Source: UBA5158 sp040389045
GTDB lineage: Bacteria; Pseudomonadota; Gammaproteobacteria; DSM-16500
Assembly: GCA_040389045.1 (NCBI GenBank)
Contig: JAZKAT010000029.1
Span: 26,877 to 90,876 of the forward strand
Direction of reading: 5' to 3'
Length of the DNA: 64,000 nucleotides
This document shows, one piece after another, positions 1 to 7,633 of the stretch; the stretch's first letter is position 1; the number at the start of each line of letters is the position of its first letter. Below the pieces are notes generated by a model, which saw only the letters and a list, made by a program, of their open reading frames with translations, ran no database searches and had not been told where the DNA came from. Made by a program: the position numbers and the translations under genes.

Positions 1-43
1 AAAAACCTACCAACTGTCTGCTGTCAAAACCCAAGCTGATTTA

Positions 44-856
44 ATGAGTTTTATCCAAGCTGCAGCGCAATCAAAGTGGTATAAAAACTATGATGATTCA
101 AAATTATCGGACACCCATTTTTCCCAGGAAGTTAACCAGCGATATTTTTCTTTATTTGAGGGCTTAGGATTAATTAATGCTGTTTCTTGCAATACCCCAC
201 CGATTTTTTCTGCGGTGTTAGGCTGTTTTGAAGATGATGTCATTGCTCGCGTGGATACATTGAAACAAGATATCTTAAATAACAACCTGGCTCCTAAAGC
301 GCGGATAATTTTTGGTTTGGGGTGCGATCGCGAACTGGGAACTTCTTTTGTTGAGCAAGCCAGCATTAATAAATTAAAAAAAGCGGGTCAAGCCACTACC
401 GAAATGAATATGATTAACTTGCTGATTTACGCAGCCCTTGAGGATTTAGTAAAACAAGATGATAAATTCAAATCCCTGGTATATCAACCTGTCACTACTA
501 CTCCAATTTTAAAAACTAATTCTGTCAACACCGCTGACACTGCCATCAGTTTAAAACAAGTGATTGAAAACCAATATGATATTCCAAAACCTATTAATAT
601 TATTGTTTATTCAAACCAGCCTTATGTTTTACGCCAGCAAAGAGATATACAACAAACGCTAGGCGCGGATTTCAATGTGGTAGGTGTGGGCAGTGCGCTA
701 ACTCAAGCCGAATTTAATAAAGACCCAAAGAGTATTAACATCTGCCTGGGTGAAGTAGCCAGATTAATTAACATTAACTACACTCCTGAAAACCTCAAGA
801 GATTCGCGGATAATTTGACCGCAGATGAAATTGAAGAAGTAAATCTTTTATCGTAA
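44..856 (+). CDS. YdcF/SanA-like (DUF218-like) protein, possibly 5'-partial
   Basis: The product is not firmly recognised. The frame is open from base 2 with no stop before the first ATG at 44, and no clear Shine-Dalgarno precedes that ATG, so the true start may lie outside the window. There is no signal peptide in the visible part. Three segments resemble the DUF218 fold of YdcF/SanA/ElyC proteins: a strand RIIFGLGCDR (about residues 87-96), NTADTAISLKQVI (162-174), and INIIVYSNQPYVLRQQ (184-199). The last lines up with the family's 'LVTs..H..Ra' segment but lacks its His. The family is linked to envelope and peptidoglycan homeostasis. A strong terminator follows, and the next gene is convergent. 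The gene call is safe; the family assignment is tentative. Confidence 0.6.
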   Translation: MSFIQAAAQSKWYKNYDDSKLSDTHFSQEVNQRYFSLFEGLGLINAVSCNTPPIFSAVLGCFEDDVIARVDTLKQDILNNNLAPKARIIFGLGCDRELGTSFVEQASINKLKKAGQATTEMNMINLLIYAALEDLVKQDDKFKSLVYQPVTTTPILKTNSVNTADTAISLKQVIENQYDIPKPINIIVYSNQPYVLRQQRDIQQTLGADFNVVGVGSALTQAEFNKDPKSINICLGEVARLININYTPENLKRFADNLTADEIEEVNLLS

Positions 857-921
857 AACCCAAAAATATCGGTATATTCAGCATGGATTCCCGCATGAGC
901 GCAGCGACATGCTGGGGAAAC

Positions 922-950
922 AAAAAAGGCCGCTTTCGCGGCCTTTTTTT
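922..950. terminator. Bidirectional intrinsic terminator
   Basis: A 6-bp GC stem (GGCCGC at 928-933, GCGGCC at 938-943) with a TTTC loop is flanked by an A-tract on the left and a T-tract on the right, so it can stop transcription from both directions. It sits between the convergent genes ending at 856 and 964. Confidence 0.9.
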
Positions 951-963
951 TCAACTTTAATCC

Positions 964-2328
964 TCAGAATTTCAATGAGAAATCCAGGAACGGACCTTGC
1001 ACACTATAATTACTCAAATGACGAGTCATCGTATCAACGAAAATACCACCTGATGAAAATGGAGCACCTGTCACTAATCGAGAAGGCAAGTATTGGCTAA
1101 TAGCATTGACATAGACGGCCGCTTGATAACCAGCACCTATGGTGAATAACATGCCATGACCTACCGCATGTTTGTAATTCAGCCCTAGTTTAGCGTCAAA
1201 TCCAGGAACAACTTGGGTAACATGCTGATCTCTAATGACTTGAGCATTATTGGTTTGACCAGCAAAAAGCCCAGCTAATTGCGCTGCATTACTCACAAAG
1301 TTGGTTGCTGAGTAAGTCGACCCAATCAACGCAGAAGCGGCAGCTTCACCGAAGAGCCCAATGCCACAATCCATATTGTACGAACTATCAAATCCGAAAC
1401 GTGGACCTATACCGGTAAAATTAGCTTTAACGTCTTGGTACAAGCTAAATGGCCCAGCAAATGGAGCTCCGGTCGTTCCCGAATAAGTTGATTGCACTTC
1501 TTCTCTGAGCAGCCCATCGCTTATACCACCAAACAGATGGAATGTAAGATTGGGGCCGAGGTTGATGAGCTGTCCAACAGTCAAGTTAATTACGTCATAG
1601 TTGAAATTAACACTACCCGTTGAATTTCTAACTACAGTACCCGCTGGTCCAATTTGATAATCTGGGCCAAGGAAATATGATGCACTTGGCGCAGCAACAG
1701 AAGAAGAAGTATTCGTGCTCTTCATGTGCGTCCAATCCAGAGCAATATCACGACTGTCTGGGAATACATAACGCCCTGCTAATAAGAAGGCGAAAGTATA
1801 TTTAGGTTTAAGTTCTTGTTCATACCATTTTGGCGATTGAACCGGCAATTCATTATTGTAAATCACATAATTCAGGTTAGACGCGCCTGGTTTCAGCAAG
1901 ATTGGATCAAAAGTAAGTTCAAAGCGTTGCCCAGTTAACGGAATAGTTACTGGAATCGCAGCTGCAACATATTGCTCGTCTTTATAACCTTTATAATTTT
2001 GTTGTGGAGCCACATAAGTAGCCGGTGCCACTTCAGCCTCAGGTGCCGAGTAAGCCGGATAATAATGATGTTGGGCAACATGGTAATGATGCGCTGCGCA
2101 ATGATGAGCACCCTTATGGACTGGTTTATAATAATTTGTATGATGGTGATGCGTATGGCAGACGTGATGATGATGGCGAACATGATGATGATGTTTCACC
2201 ACTACAGTCTGCTCCACCGGCATAGGATCATCCATAGGCGGAGCTGGTGGTTTAGCTGCAAAGGCCCCTGCCGAACTCAACGAAAGGGTTAAGGCTGAAA
2301 GAATGGCGGTTAACTTAATTCCTGACAT
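964..2328 (-). CDS. Legionella-type major outer membrane protein (porin) with His-rich N-terminus
   Basis: A 454-residue outer-membrane beta-barrel of the Legionella MOMP family, probably a major porin. A signal peptide (about residues 1-24, cut near AFA/AK) is followed by a short Pro-rich stretch. Residues 46-88 then carry 21 histidines and two cysteines (C57, C77), including blocks HHHHVRHHHH and HTHHHH. From about residue 130 the chain is barrel-like, with alternating hydrophobic and glycine/aromatic strands, and it ends in FLDFSLKF, whose terminal Phe is the usual barrel-assembly signal. AAGGAAG precedes the ATG by a good distance. The His-rich segment is the odd part: it suggests metal binding in the periplasm or at the surface, which is inference. 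Confidence 0.88.
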   Translation of the reverse strand: MSGIKLTAILSALTLSLSSAGAFAAKPPAPPMDDPMPVEQTVVVKHHHHVRHHHHVCHTHHHHTNYYKPVHKGAHHCAAHHYHVAQHHYYPAYSAPEAEVAPATYVAPQQNYKGYKDEQYVAAAIPVTIPLTGQRFELTFDPILLKPGASNLNYVIYNNELPVQSPKWYEQELKPKYTFAFLLAGRYVFPDSRDIALDWTHMKSTNTSSSVAAPSASYFLGPDYQIGPAGTVVRNSTGSVNFNYDVINLTVGQLINLGPNLTFHLFGGISDGLLREEVQSTYSGTTGAPFAGPFSLYQDVKANFTGIGPRFGFDSSYNMDCGIGLFGEAAASALIGSTYSATNFVSNAAQLAGLFAGQTNNAQVIRDQHVTQVVPGFDAKLGLNYKHAVGHGMLFTIGAGYQAAVYVNAISQYLPSRLVTGAPFSSGGIFVDTMTRHLSNYSVQGPFLDFSLKF

Positions 2329-2639
2329 AAATTATCTTCCTTATTAATTAGTAAATAGCTCGCGTTCTTACCCCAGTTGAGACGGGAATTTGACTGCCAA
2401 TTATTATCACTAATTTTCGCTCTATGCAAGCATACTTATATGACTTAATTGGATAAATTAAAGGGCCACTCCCTACTATTACATTTCAGCAGAAAACGGT
2501 TTATTTGAACGACTGGGACAACTGTCAATTTTATTTCCATTAAAGTTTAAATAATATGCAGATTTAGTGGGTTTTTAATGTTTTATTAAGAAAAATATCG
2601 CACAATAGGTTTTTTAAGCGAAAGACGGAATTAGATACT
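2329..2639. other. Divergent AT-rich intergenic region (311 bp)
   Basis: This gap separates two divergent genes. The porin-proximal side has a clear ribosome binding site and a plausible promoter. The right side is very AT-rich with no clear ribosome binding site for the GTG at 2640. I see no RNA gene, repeat or credible small ORF. Confidence 0.5.
2401..2429 (-). promoter_or_regulatory. Candidate sigma-70 promoter of the porin gene
   Basis: Read on the minus strand, TTGCAT (2424-2429) is followed after 17 bases by TAATAA (2401-2406), about 75 bases upstream of the porin ATG. The match is moderate and based on spacing and consensus only. Confidence 0.3.
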
Positions 2640-3632
2640 GTGCCCAGCGCCCCCATACATTTTTTTGCCACTCGTAAGCATGGGGTGGACTTTTCAGTAT
2701 CAAACACGGGTTGGCGCTATGGCAAAGGCAATGTATTTTCCCCCGCACCAAACCATCCTGAAAACAAAAATGCCGAAACTAATGTTCAGTCAATTCCGGA
2801 AGAATACAAAATAGAAAATGATCATCCCGGAGTGATTTTACAATCCAGATATGGCAAGGGAATCAGTGAAGTTAGCCATGAATTTCTGGAAGACGCCACC
2901 CACGAACGTGACTCAACCGGCCATATTGTTATTAATGGCGATGGCTTGTTTACTACTATGACTAACGTCCCGTTATTAAATAAATCCGGTGACGCCCCCG
3001 CCATTATTTTCGAAGCCGAGCAAGCCATTGGAATTATTGTTGGCGCATGGCGATGTTTAGGGAAAGACATCATCAATTTGATGTTGGATAAGTTTACTGA
3101 TCTCAATGTTAACTTTGATCAAATTACCGTGTTTATTGGGCCTGGGTTAGGGAAAGGATCTTTTACGCTTGGGCAAGCAGAGATAACCATTTTAAAAAGT
3201 GTTTTTGATAACACGCTCGATGAAGCGGTAGCATTAAAACCTCCGAAACCGGAAAAACCTCCTAAATTTTATATAGACGTGGTTAAGCTCATGGAATTAT
3301 ATGCTAAATCTTTTGGGTTTACCGTTAATAGCAGTGAACACCAAGATACCTTTAACAAAGAGCCATGGCGAGAAATGAAGCGAACAGCGCTTGCCAACAA
3401 CGATCCGATATCTCCAATCAATTATTATAAAAACCAAATGTATTTTAGCGCGCGTATGTATGTAAGAGCTGATCGTTTAGCGCGGCGTATCGCCAAAAAA
3501 ACTAACTCACCCTTGCCAGAAACTTTGGCGGTAATACCTGATACGACAAATTATGAAGATCTCAGTAAAGCTAGCAGTAGATACGCTGAAACCGGTCGCT
3601 GTTTAAATGGAGTTATGAGAAAAAATGGGTAA
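2640..3632 (+). CDS. YfiH/PgeF (laccase-domain) family protein lacking the metal ligands
   Basis: The 330-residue protein aligns along its length with YfiH (PgeF, Cu-oxidase_4/'laccase' family, which edits peptidoglycan precursors or acts on purine nucleosides). The matches include VILQSRYGKG (YfiH 'QVHGK'), INGDGLFTT ('ADA'), KSGDAPAIIF ('TADCLPVLF'), IIVGAWRCLG ('HAGWRG') and ITVFIGPGLGKGSF ('LGPAIG...F'). All three conserved metal ligands are changed: His to Tyr71, Cys to Ala119, His to Val134. It is therefore probably not a working enzyme of the usual type. The GTG start has a weak ribosome site. The gene overlaps the next by 8 bp and belongs to an amino-sugar operon with it and the NagX-like gene. 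Confidence 0.8.
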   Translation: MPSAPIHFFATRKHGVDFSVSNTGWRYGKGNVFSPAPNHPENKNAETNVQSIPEEYKIENDHPGVILQSRYGKGISEVSHEFLEDATHERDSTGHIVINGDGLFTTMTNVPLLNKSGDAPAIIFEAEQAIGIIVGAWRCLGKDIINLMLDKFTDLNVNFDQITVFIGPGLGKGSFTLGQAEITILKSVFDNTLDEAVALKPPKPEKPPKFYIDVVKLMELYAKSFGFTVNSSEHQDTFNKEPWREMKRTALANNDPISPINYYKNQMYFSARMYVRADRLARRIAKKTNSPLPETLAVIPDTTNYEDLSKASSRYAETGRCLNGVMRKNG

Positions 3633-6024
3633 AATTTTAATTTTAATTGTTTTCTGCCTGAATGGCTTAGCTTTCGCAAATCAACCGAGTCCAGTGACTG
3701 TAGATGAAGTATCAGTGACTCCTGAAGCTAGTCAACCACCTGGAAAGAATTTTTCACTTTCCATAAAACTTATGCCGACTAAAACTATTTCACATTGGGC
3801 CTTGGGATTTTACATGCCCAGGTCCTTCGATCAATTGATCAATAAACAAATGAATGTGGCCACCAATGCTGATCTGATCATGGAAATTTGTGATGCGAAT
3901 GTCCCCGCTCAGTGTTCGCCGCTTAAATTGGTTAAAAACCCGCAAACTTATGCGACAGAGGGTTACACCACCGTTTTATCACCTGCGGATAGTTCACTAA
4001 AATTAATGGTGGGAAAAACTTATCTCATTAAATTAACTAACAGTAATCGAGGTATGCCAACTAATTATTCCGCTATGCCGCAGAGTTTTTTTATCATTGA
4101 AAAGGGTGACAAGATAACGCCGCTCGCCAATGTGCCACCCGATCATTATGAATTTACTAATTATCAAGCAGAACAAATCAGATTAGCGGTAGCAAAACAC
4201 AATATTGACAATTGGTTCCAAACCAAACCTAAAATCGCTAATAGTTTAGCAGATCAATATCATCTGGTTCCTACACCTGCCTCCATAAGTTTAACTAATC
4301 AGCCTGGTTTCAGCTTTTCCCAACAAAGTCACCTAACGGTGACTGATGAATTCACAAATTACGCAACAAATAGCACTTTGCTGGCTGCCTATTTAAAACA
4401 CGACTTCAACATTACCCTTGTTGAGCAAGCTAATAATAGCGCTATCACCTTCCAAAAAATCCAGCTTAATAATCCTGAAGGTTATCACTTAATAATTTCA
4501 AAAAATTCTATTGTGATTGCCGCCAGCACTCCAGCAGGAATTTTTTATGGGCTGCAAACCTTACGTCAATTATGGAGCCAGAATAAGGTAATACCTAGCT
4601 TGATCATTGAAGATTTTCCCAGATATAAATATAGAGGAATAATGCTGGATGTAGCGCGACATTTTTTTACTATTAATGAAATTGAAAAATTAATGGATGT
4701 CATGGCGGCACAGAAATTAAATACTTTGCACATCCATTTTGCTGACGATGAAGGTTGGCGACTTGTGCTAGCGCAAAATCAGACAGATCCGTTAAATAAA
4801 TTAACGGCTGTCGGTGGCGCCCGCGGCTTTAATACCACAACCAAGTTACCGCCCGCGGAGTTTGGACAGGCTAATTTGGATATTAGCAACCGGAAAAATT
4901 TTTCGCCTGCCGAACCATTAATCCAAGCTGATTTTCCAACCGCTAACGCGCGCTATGCGGGCTCGTATTCAGCAGCAGATATTAAATCACTGATCGCTTA
5001 TGCGAATGCGCGCCAAATAACGATTATACCTGAAGTGGATTTACCGGGGCACGCGCGCGCTTTGATATATTCCATGCCGGAAATTTTTCAAGATACTAAC
5101 GATAAAAGTATTTTCAGCAGCGTGCAAAATTATACGGCTGATGTAATTCCGGTATGTTTATACCATCAGCAAGTTCCGCAAGGTAAACAATTCACCGCTA
5201 CCGTAGATGAAATCATTCACCGTATCAATGATTTATTCGCCAGACAAACTACGGTTTATCATACGGATGAAGTCAGTCTGGCTGGCGATGAAGTTTCAAA
5301 ACTTGCCTGGACCGATGATAGTTCGTGCACTGGGAAATGGTCTGCATTATCCGCGCTTGATAAAAGCCATTATTTCTTTTCTCTCTTACAACCACACACA
5401 TTACTATCTGGTTGGCAACAGCTAGTCCAGGAAGATGATGGCTCATTGGGTAAAGATATTTTACCATCAAACAATGTTGGTCATGTCTGGGTTTGGGAAG
5501 TCAGCGGCACGGAAAACAAATTACAGGGTATTACCAATGCCGCCAATTTAATTAACGCTGGCTACCCTACGGTACTGGCTTTTGCCGATGACACTTACTT
5601 TGACATCACTTATACACCGGACGTTTGGGAACCCGGATTCAAATGGGCGGGAGCGTATTCCGATACGCATGCCGCGCTGCGCGCCGCATTCCACGCATCA
5701 CAAACCGAGCAATTGGTTAATCCAAACCAACGCGATAATTTGCTGGGACTGGAAGGCGCGTTATGGAGTGAGAATTTAACTAACTTTGCGCATCTTGCTT
5801 ATATGGCACTGCCTAAAATGGCTGGCCTGGCCGAAGCCGCATGGGCTAGCGCAGACATTACCACTAACCCGGAAGGCAAATTAAATTGGCAAAGTCTGGT
5901 TTATCGTTTAGGCACGGATAATCCCGGATTTCTGGCTTATCTTTATCAAGCCAGCCAAATGAAATACCGCGGTTATCCGCATGGGATTTCCGCCGAAATA
6001 CCCATTGAGGATGAACGACCATGA
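3625..6024 (+). CDS. Beta-N-acetylhexosaminidase (chitobiase), GH20
   Basis: A 799-residue exported enzyme that releases terminal GlcNAc (or GalNAc) from chitin oligosaccharides or peptidoglycan-derived sugars. It has a signal peptide (residues 1-18, ending GLAFA), an N-terminal chitobiase-type carbohydrate-binding region (about 20-175), a GH20b-like alpha/beta domain (about 215-325) and the GH20 barrel (about 330-760). Visible motifs are HIHFADDEGWRL from residue 369, IPEVDLPGHARA near 471, the catalytic Asp-Glu pair in LAGDEV (D555-E556), and LGLEGALWSE near the end of the barrel. It overlaps the upstream YfiH-like gene by 8 bp and the downstream membrane protein gene by 4 bp, so the three are translated as a unit. 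Confidence 0.95.
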   Translation: MGKILILIVFCLNGLAFANQPSPVTVDEVSVTPEASQPPGKNFSLSIKLMPTKTISHWALGFYMPRSFDQLINKQMNVATNADLIMEICDANVPAQCSPLKLVKNPQTYATEGYTTVLSPADSSLKLMVGKTYLIKLTNSNRGMPTNYSAMPQSFFIIEKGDKITPLANVPPDHYEFTNYQAEQIRLAVAKHNIDNWFQTKPKIANSLADQYHLVPTPASISLTNQPGFSFSQQSHLTVTDEFTNYATNSTLLAAYLKHDFNITLVEQANNSAITFQKIQLNNPEGYHLIISKNSIVIAASTPAGIFYGLQTLRQLWSQNKVIPSLIIEDFPRYKYRGIMLDVARHFFTINEIEKLMDVMAAQKLNTLHIHFADDEGWRLVLAQNQTDPLNKLTAVGGARGFNTTTKLPPAEFGQANLDISNRKNFSPAEPLIQADFPTANARYAGSYSAADIKSLIAYANARQITIIPEVDLPGHARALIYSMPEIFQDTNDKSIFSSVQNYTADVIPVCLYHQQVPQGKQFTATVDEIIHRINDLFARQTTVYHTDEVSLAGDEVSKLAWTDDSSCTGKWSALSALDKSHYFFSLLQPHTLLSGWQQLVQEDDGSLGKDILPSNNVGHVWVWEVSGTENKLQGITNAANLINAGYPTVLAFADDTYFDITYTPDVWEPGFKWAGAYSDTHAALRAAFHASQTEQLVNPNQRDNLLGLEGALWSENLTNFAHLAYMALPKMAGLAEAAWASADITTNPEGKLNWQSLVYRLGTDNPGFLAYLYQASQMKYRGYPHGISAEIPIEDERP

Positions 6025-7136
6025 ATCGATGGTTATCACTGGATGTGTTTCGTGGTATCACCATTGCCTTGATGATAGTGGTGAATAGCCCCGGTATGTT
6101 AATGGCAGGCCATGTTAATACTTATAGCTGGTTGCAACATTCAGTGTGGAACGGTTGTACCCTGGCTGACCTGGTGTTTCCTTTTTTTGTATTTATCATT
6201 GGTGTTTCTTTAGTTTTTTCACTATCAAAATCACTTGCGCTTGGCGTATCGCGCAATCAGCTGGCCCTAAAAGTTTTAAAACGCTCACTTATCATCTTTA
6301 GTATTGGTCTTTTGCTTAATGCCATTCCCGATCATTTTAATTATTCAACACTACGAGTTTTTGGCGTGTTGCAACGCCTGGCCATTTGTTATTATGTCGC
6401 AGCAATGTTATTTTTAAGCACTTCTACGCGAAGTCAGGTTTTATTAACTATAAGCTTATTGGTTGGCTATTGGTTCATGCTGACTATGTTCCCGGTGCCG
6501 GGTTACGGAATAAATAATTTATCGCAGGAAGGTAATTTACCCGCTTATATTGACCGCATGTTATTTTCGTCTGCGCATTTGTATGGAAAAATTTTTGATC
6601 CTGAAGGAGCGTTAAGCACCCTGCCCGCTATCGCGACTACTTTGCTAGGAAATCTTACGGGTATTTGGTTAATGACCAATGGCAATCATCAAAAAAAATT
6701 AACCGGTATCATGATTGCCGCTCCACTTGCATTAATTACTGGATGGGTTTGGGGTTTATGGTTTCCCATTAATAAAGCGCTCTGGACCAGTTCTTATGTA
6801 TTAGTGACTGGAGGTTTAGCCCTGCTCCTACTTAGCCTGTGTATTTGGTTGATAGAAATCAGGCAATGGAAATATTGGGCGCGACCTTTTGAAATTTTTG
6901 GTATGAATGCGATTGCGGCTTATGTTTTACATATAGTTCTTTTGAGAATTCAAGCAAAAATATATTTGCCCAGAATAGATGGTTCACCGGGCAACTTACG
7001 GATTTATATTGCCGAACATTTATTTGGCTGGACTTCAGCCCAAAATGCATCCCTGCTATATGCGCTCAGCTATGCCAGCTTTTTGTTAATTATTTTCGCC
7101 GTACTTTATCGGCATAAAATTTTTATTAAAATTTAA
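6021..7136 (+). CDS. NagX/HGSNAT-like membrane acyltransferase-family protein (DUF5009)
   Basis: A polytopic inner-membrane protein of 371 residues with about ten hydrophobic helices. The N-terminus RWLSLDVFRGITIALMI...VN and the block LQHSVWNGCTLADLVFPFF are signatures of the family containing bacterial NagX and human heparan-alpha-glucosaminide N-acetyltransferase. His40 matches the His that carries the acetyl group in the human enzyme. NagX genes usually sit in GlcNAc-utilisation operons. Here the gene overlaps the GH20 hexosaminidase by ATGA, which supports handling of GlcNAc released in the periplasm. Whether it transports or acetylates the sugar cannot be decided from sequence. Confidence 0.88.
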   Translation: MNRWLSLDVFRGITIALMIVVNSPGMLMAGHVNTYSWLQHSVWNGCTLADLVFPFFVFIIGVSLVFSLSKSLALGVSRNQLALKVLKRSLIIFSIGLLLNAIPDHFNYSTLRVFGVLQRLAICYYVAAMLFLSTSTRSQVLLTISLLVGYWFMLTMFPVPGYGINNLSQEGNLPAYIDRMLFSSAHLYGKIFDPEGALSTLPAIATTLLGNLTGIWLMTNGNHQKKLTGIMIAAPLALITGWVWGLWFPINKALWTSSYVLVTGGLALLLLSLCIWLIEIRQWKYWARPFEIFGMNAIAAYVLHIVLLRIQAKIYLPRIDGSPGNLRIYIAEHLFGWTSAQNASLLYALSYASFLLIIFAVLYRHKIFIKI

Positions 7137-7143
7137 TTAAACA

Positions 7144-7416
7144 TCAATTTGGATCGTCATCCTGATTATTATTGCTGGGATATTCTGTCCCATCAGGACC
7201 AACATGGGGTCGACCCGCTTCGCTTTCAGGCGAAGTACGATCCATTTGTTGTGGGTAATTCTCATTTTGGGGCGCGGTACGGTCCATTTGCTGTTGGTAA
7301 CTGCCACTTGTTGCGGGTGCAGTACGGTCCATTTGTTGTTGGTACCCACTATTTGCGAACGTAGACACTGTAAACAGCCCTAAACCCATTAAAAGAATAA
7401 GCTGTGACATTTTCAT
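7144..7416 (-). CDS. Small secreted protein with three QQMDRTAP repeats
   Basis: A 90-residue protein of no family I recognise. AGGAG lies 6-8 bases upstream of the ATG, and residues 1-21 form a clear signal peptide ending STFA. The mature part is almost entirely three copies of Y[Q/P]QQMDRT[A/S]P at residues 25-34, 40-49 and 54-63, spaced 15 and 14 residues apart, followed by a polar tail with GRPHVGPDGTEYP and an acidic end. It has no cysteine. The repeats are conserved in residues rather than low-complexity drift, suggesting a peptide-like or binding function, but none is known to me. It is convergent with the NagX-like gene, 7 bp away. Confidence 0.75.
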   Translation of the reverse strand: MKMSQLILLMGLGLFTVSTFANSGYQQQMDRTAPATSGSYQQQMDRTAPQNENYPQQMDRTSPESEAGRPHVGPDGTEYPSNNNQDDDPN

Positions 7417-7603
7417 GGCAAGCTCCTTGGCATTAAAAAAGAGGTATTTTAATAGTATAACTGGAATTTATAACTTATTGAAAAAACAGGAAATATATCC
7501 TAATAATTGCAAAAATTTTTAATTATCTTATTTCTTACGTAAAAAGAACCACTTAAAATGGGTTTAAGGTAAAATGTTAACAATCTCTTAACTATTGATC
7601 AGT

Positions 7604-7609
7604 TATAAT
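7604..7609 (+). promoter_or_regulatory. Candidate -10 box upstream of the 1,471-residue protein gene
   Basis: A perfect TATAAT lies 30 bases upstream of the ATG at 7634 in an AT-rich gap. TTAACA at 7577-7582 could act as the -35, but the 21-base spacing is long. AGGAG at 7623-7627 is the ribosome binding site. Confidence 0.4.
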
Positions 7610-7633
7610 ATAAATAATAATTAGGAGATTTAC

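Noticed and set aside
1947..2292. Met/Ile-rich and Asp-rich ORFs over the His-rich part of the porin
   Set aside because: They are other-frame readings of the repetitive CAT/CAC codons in the porin gene.
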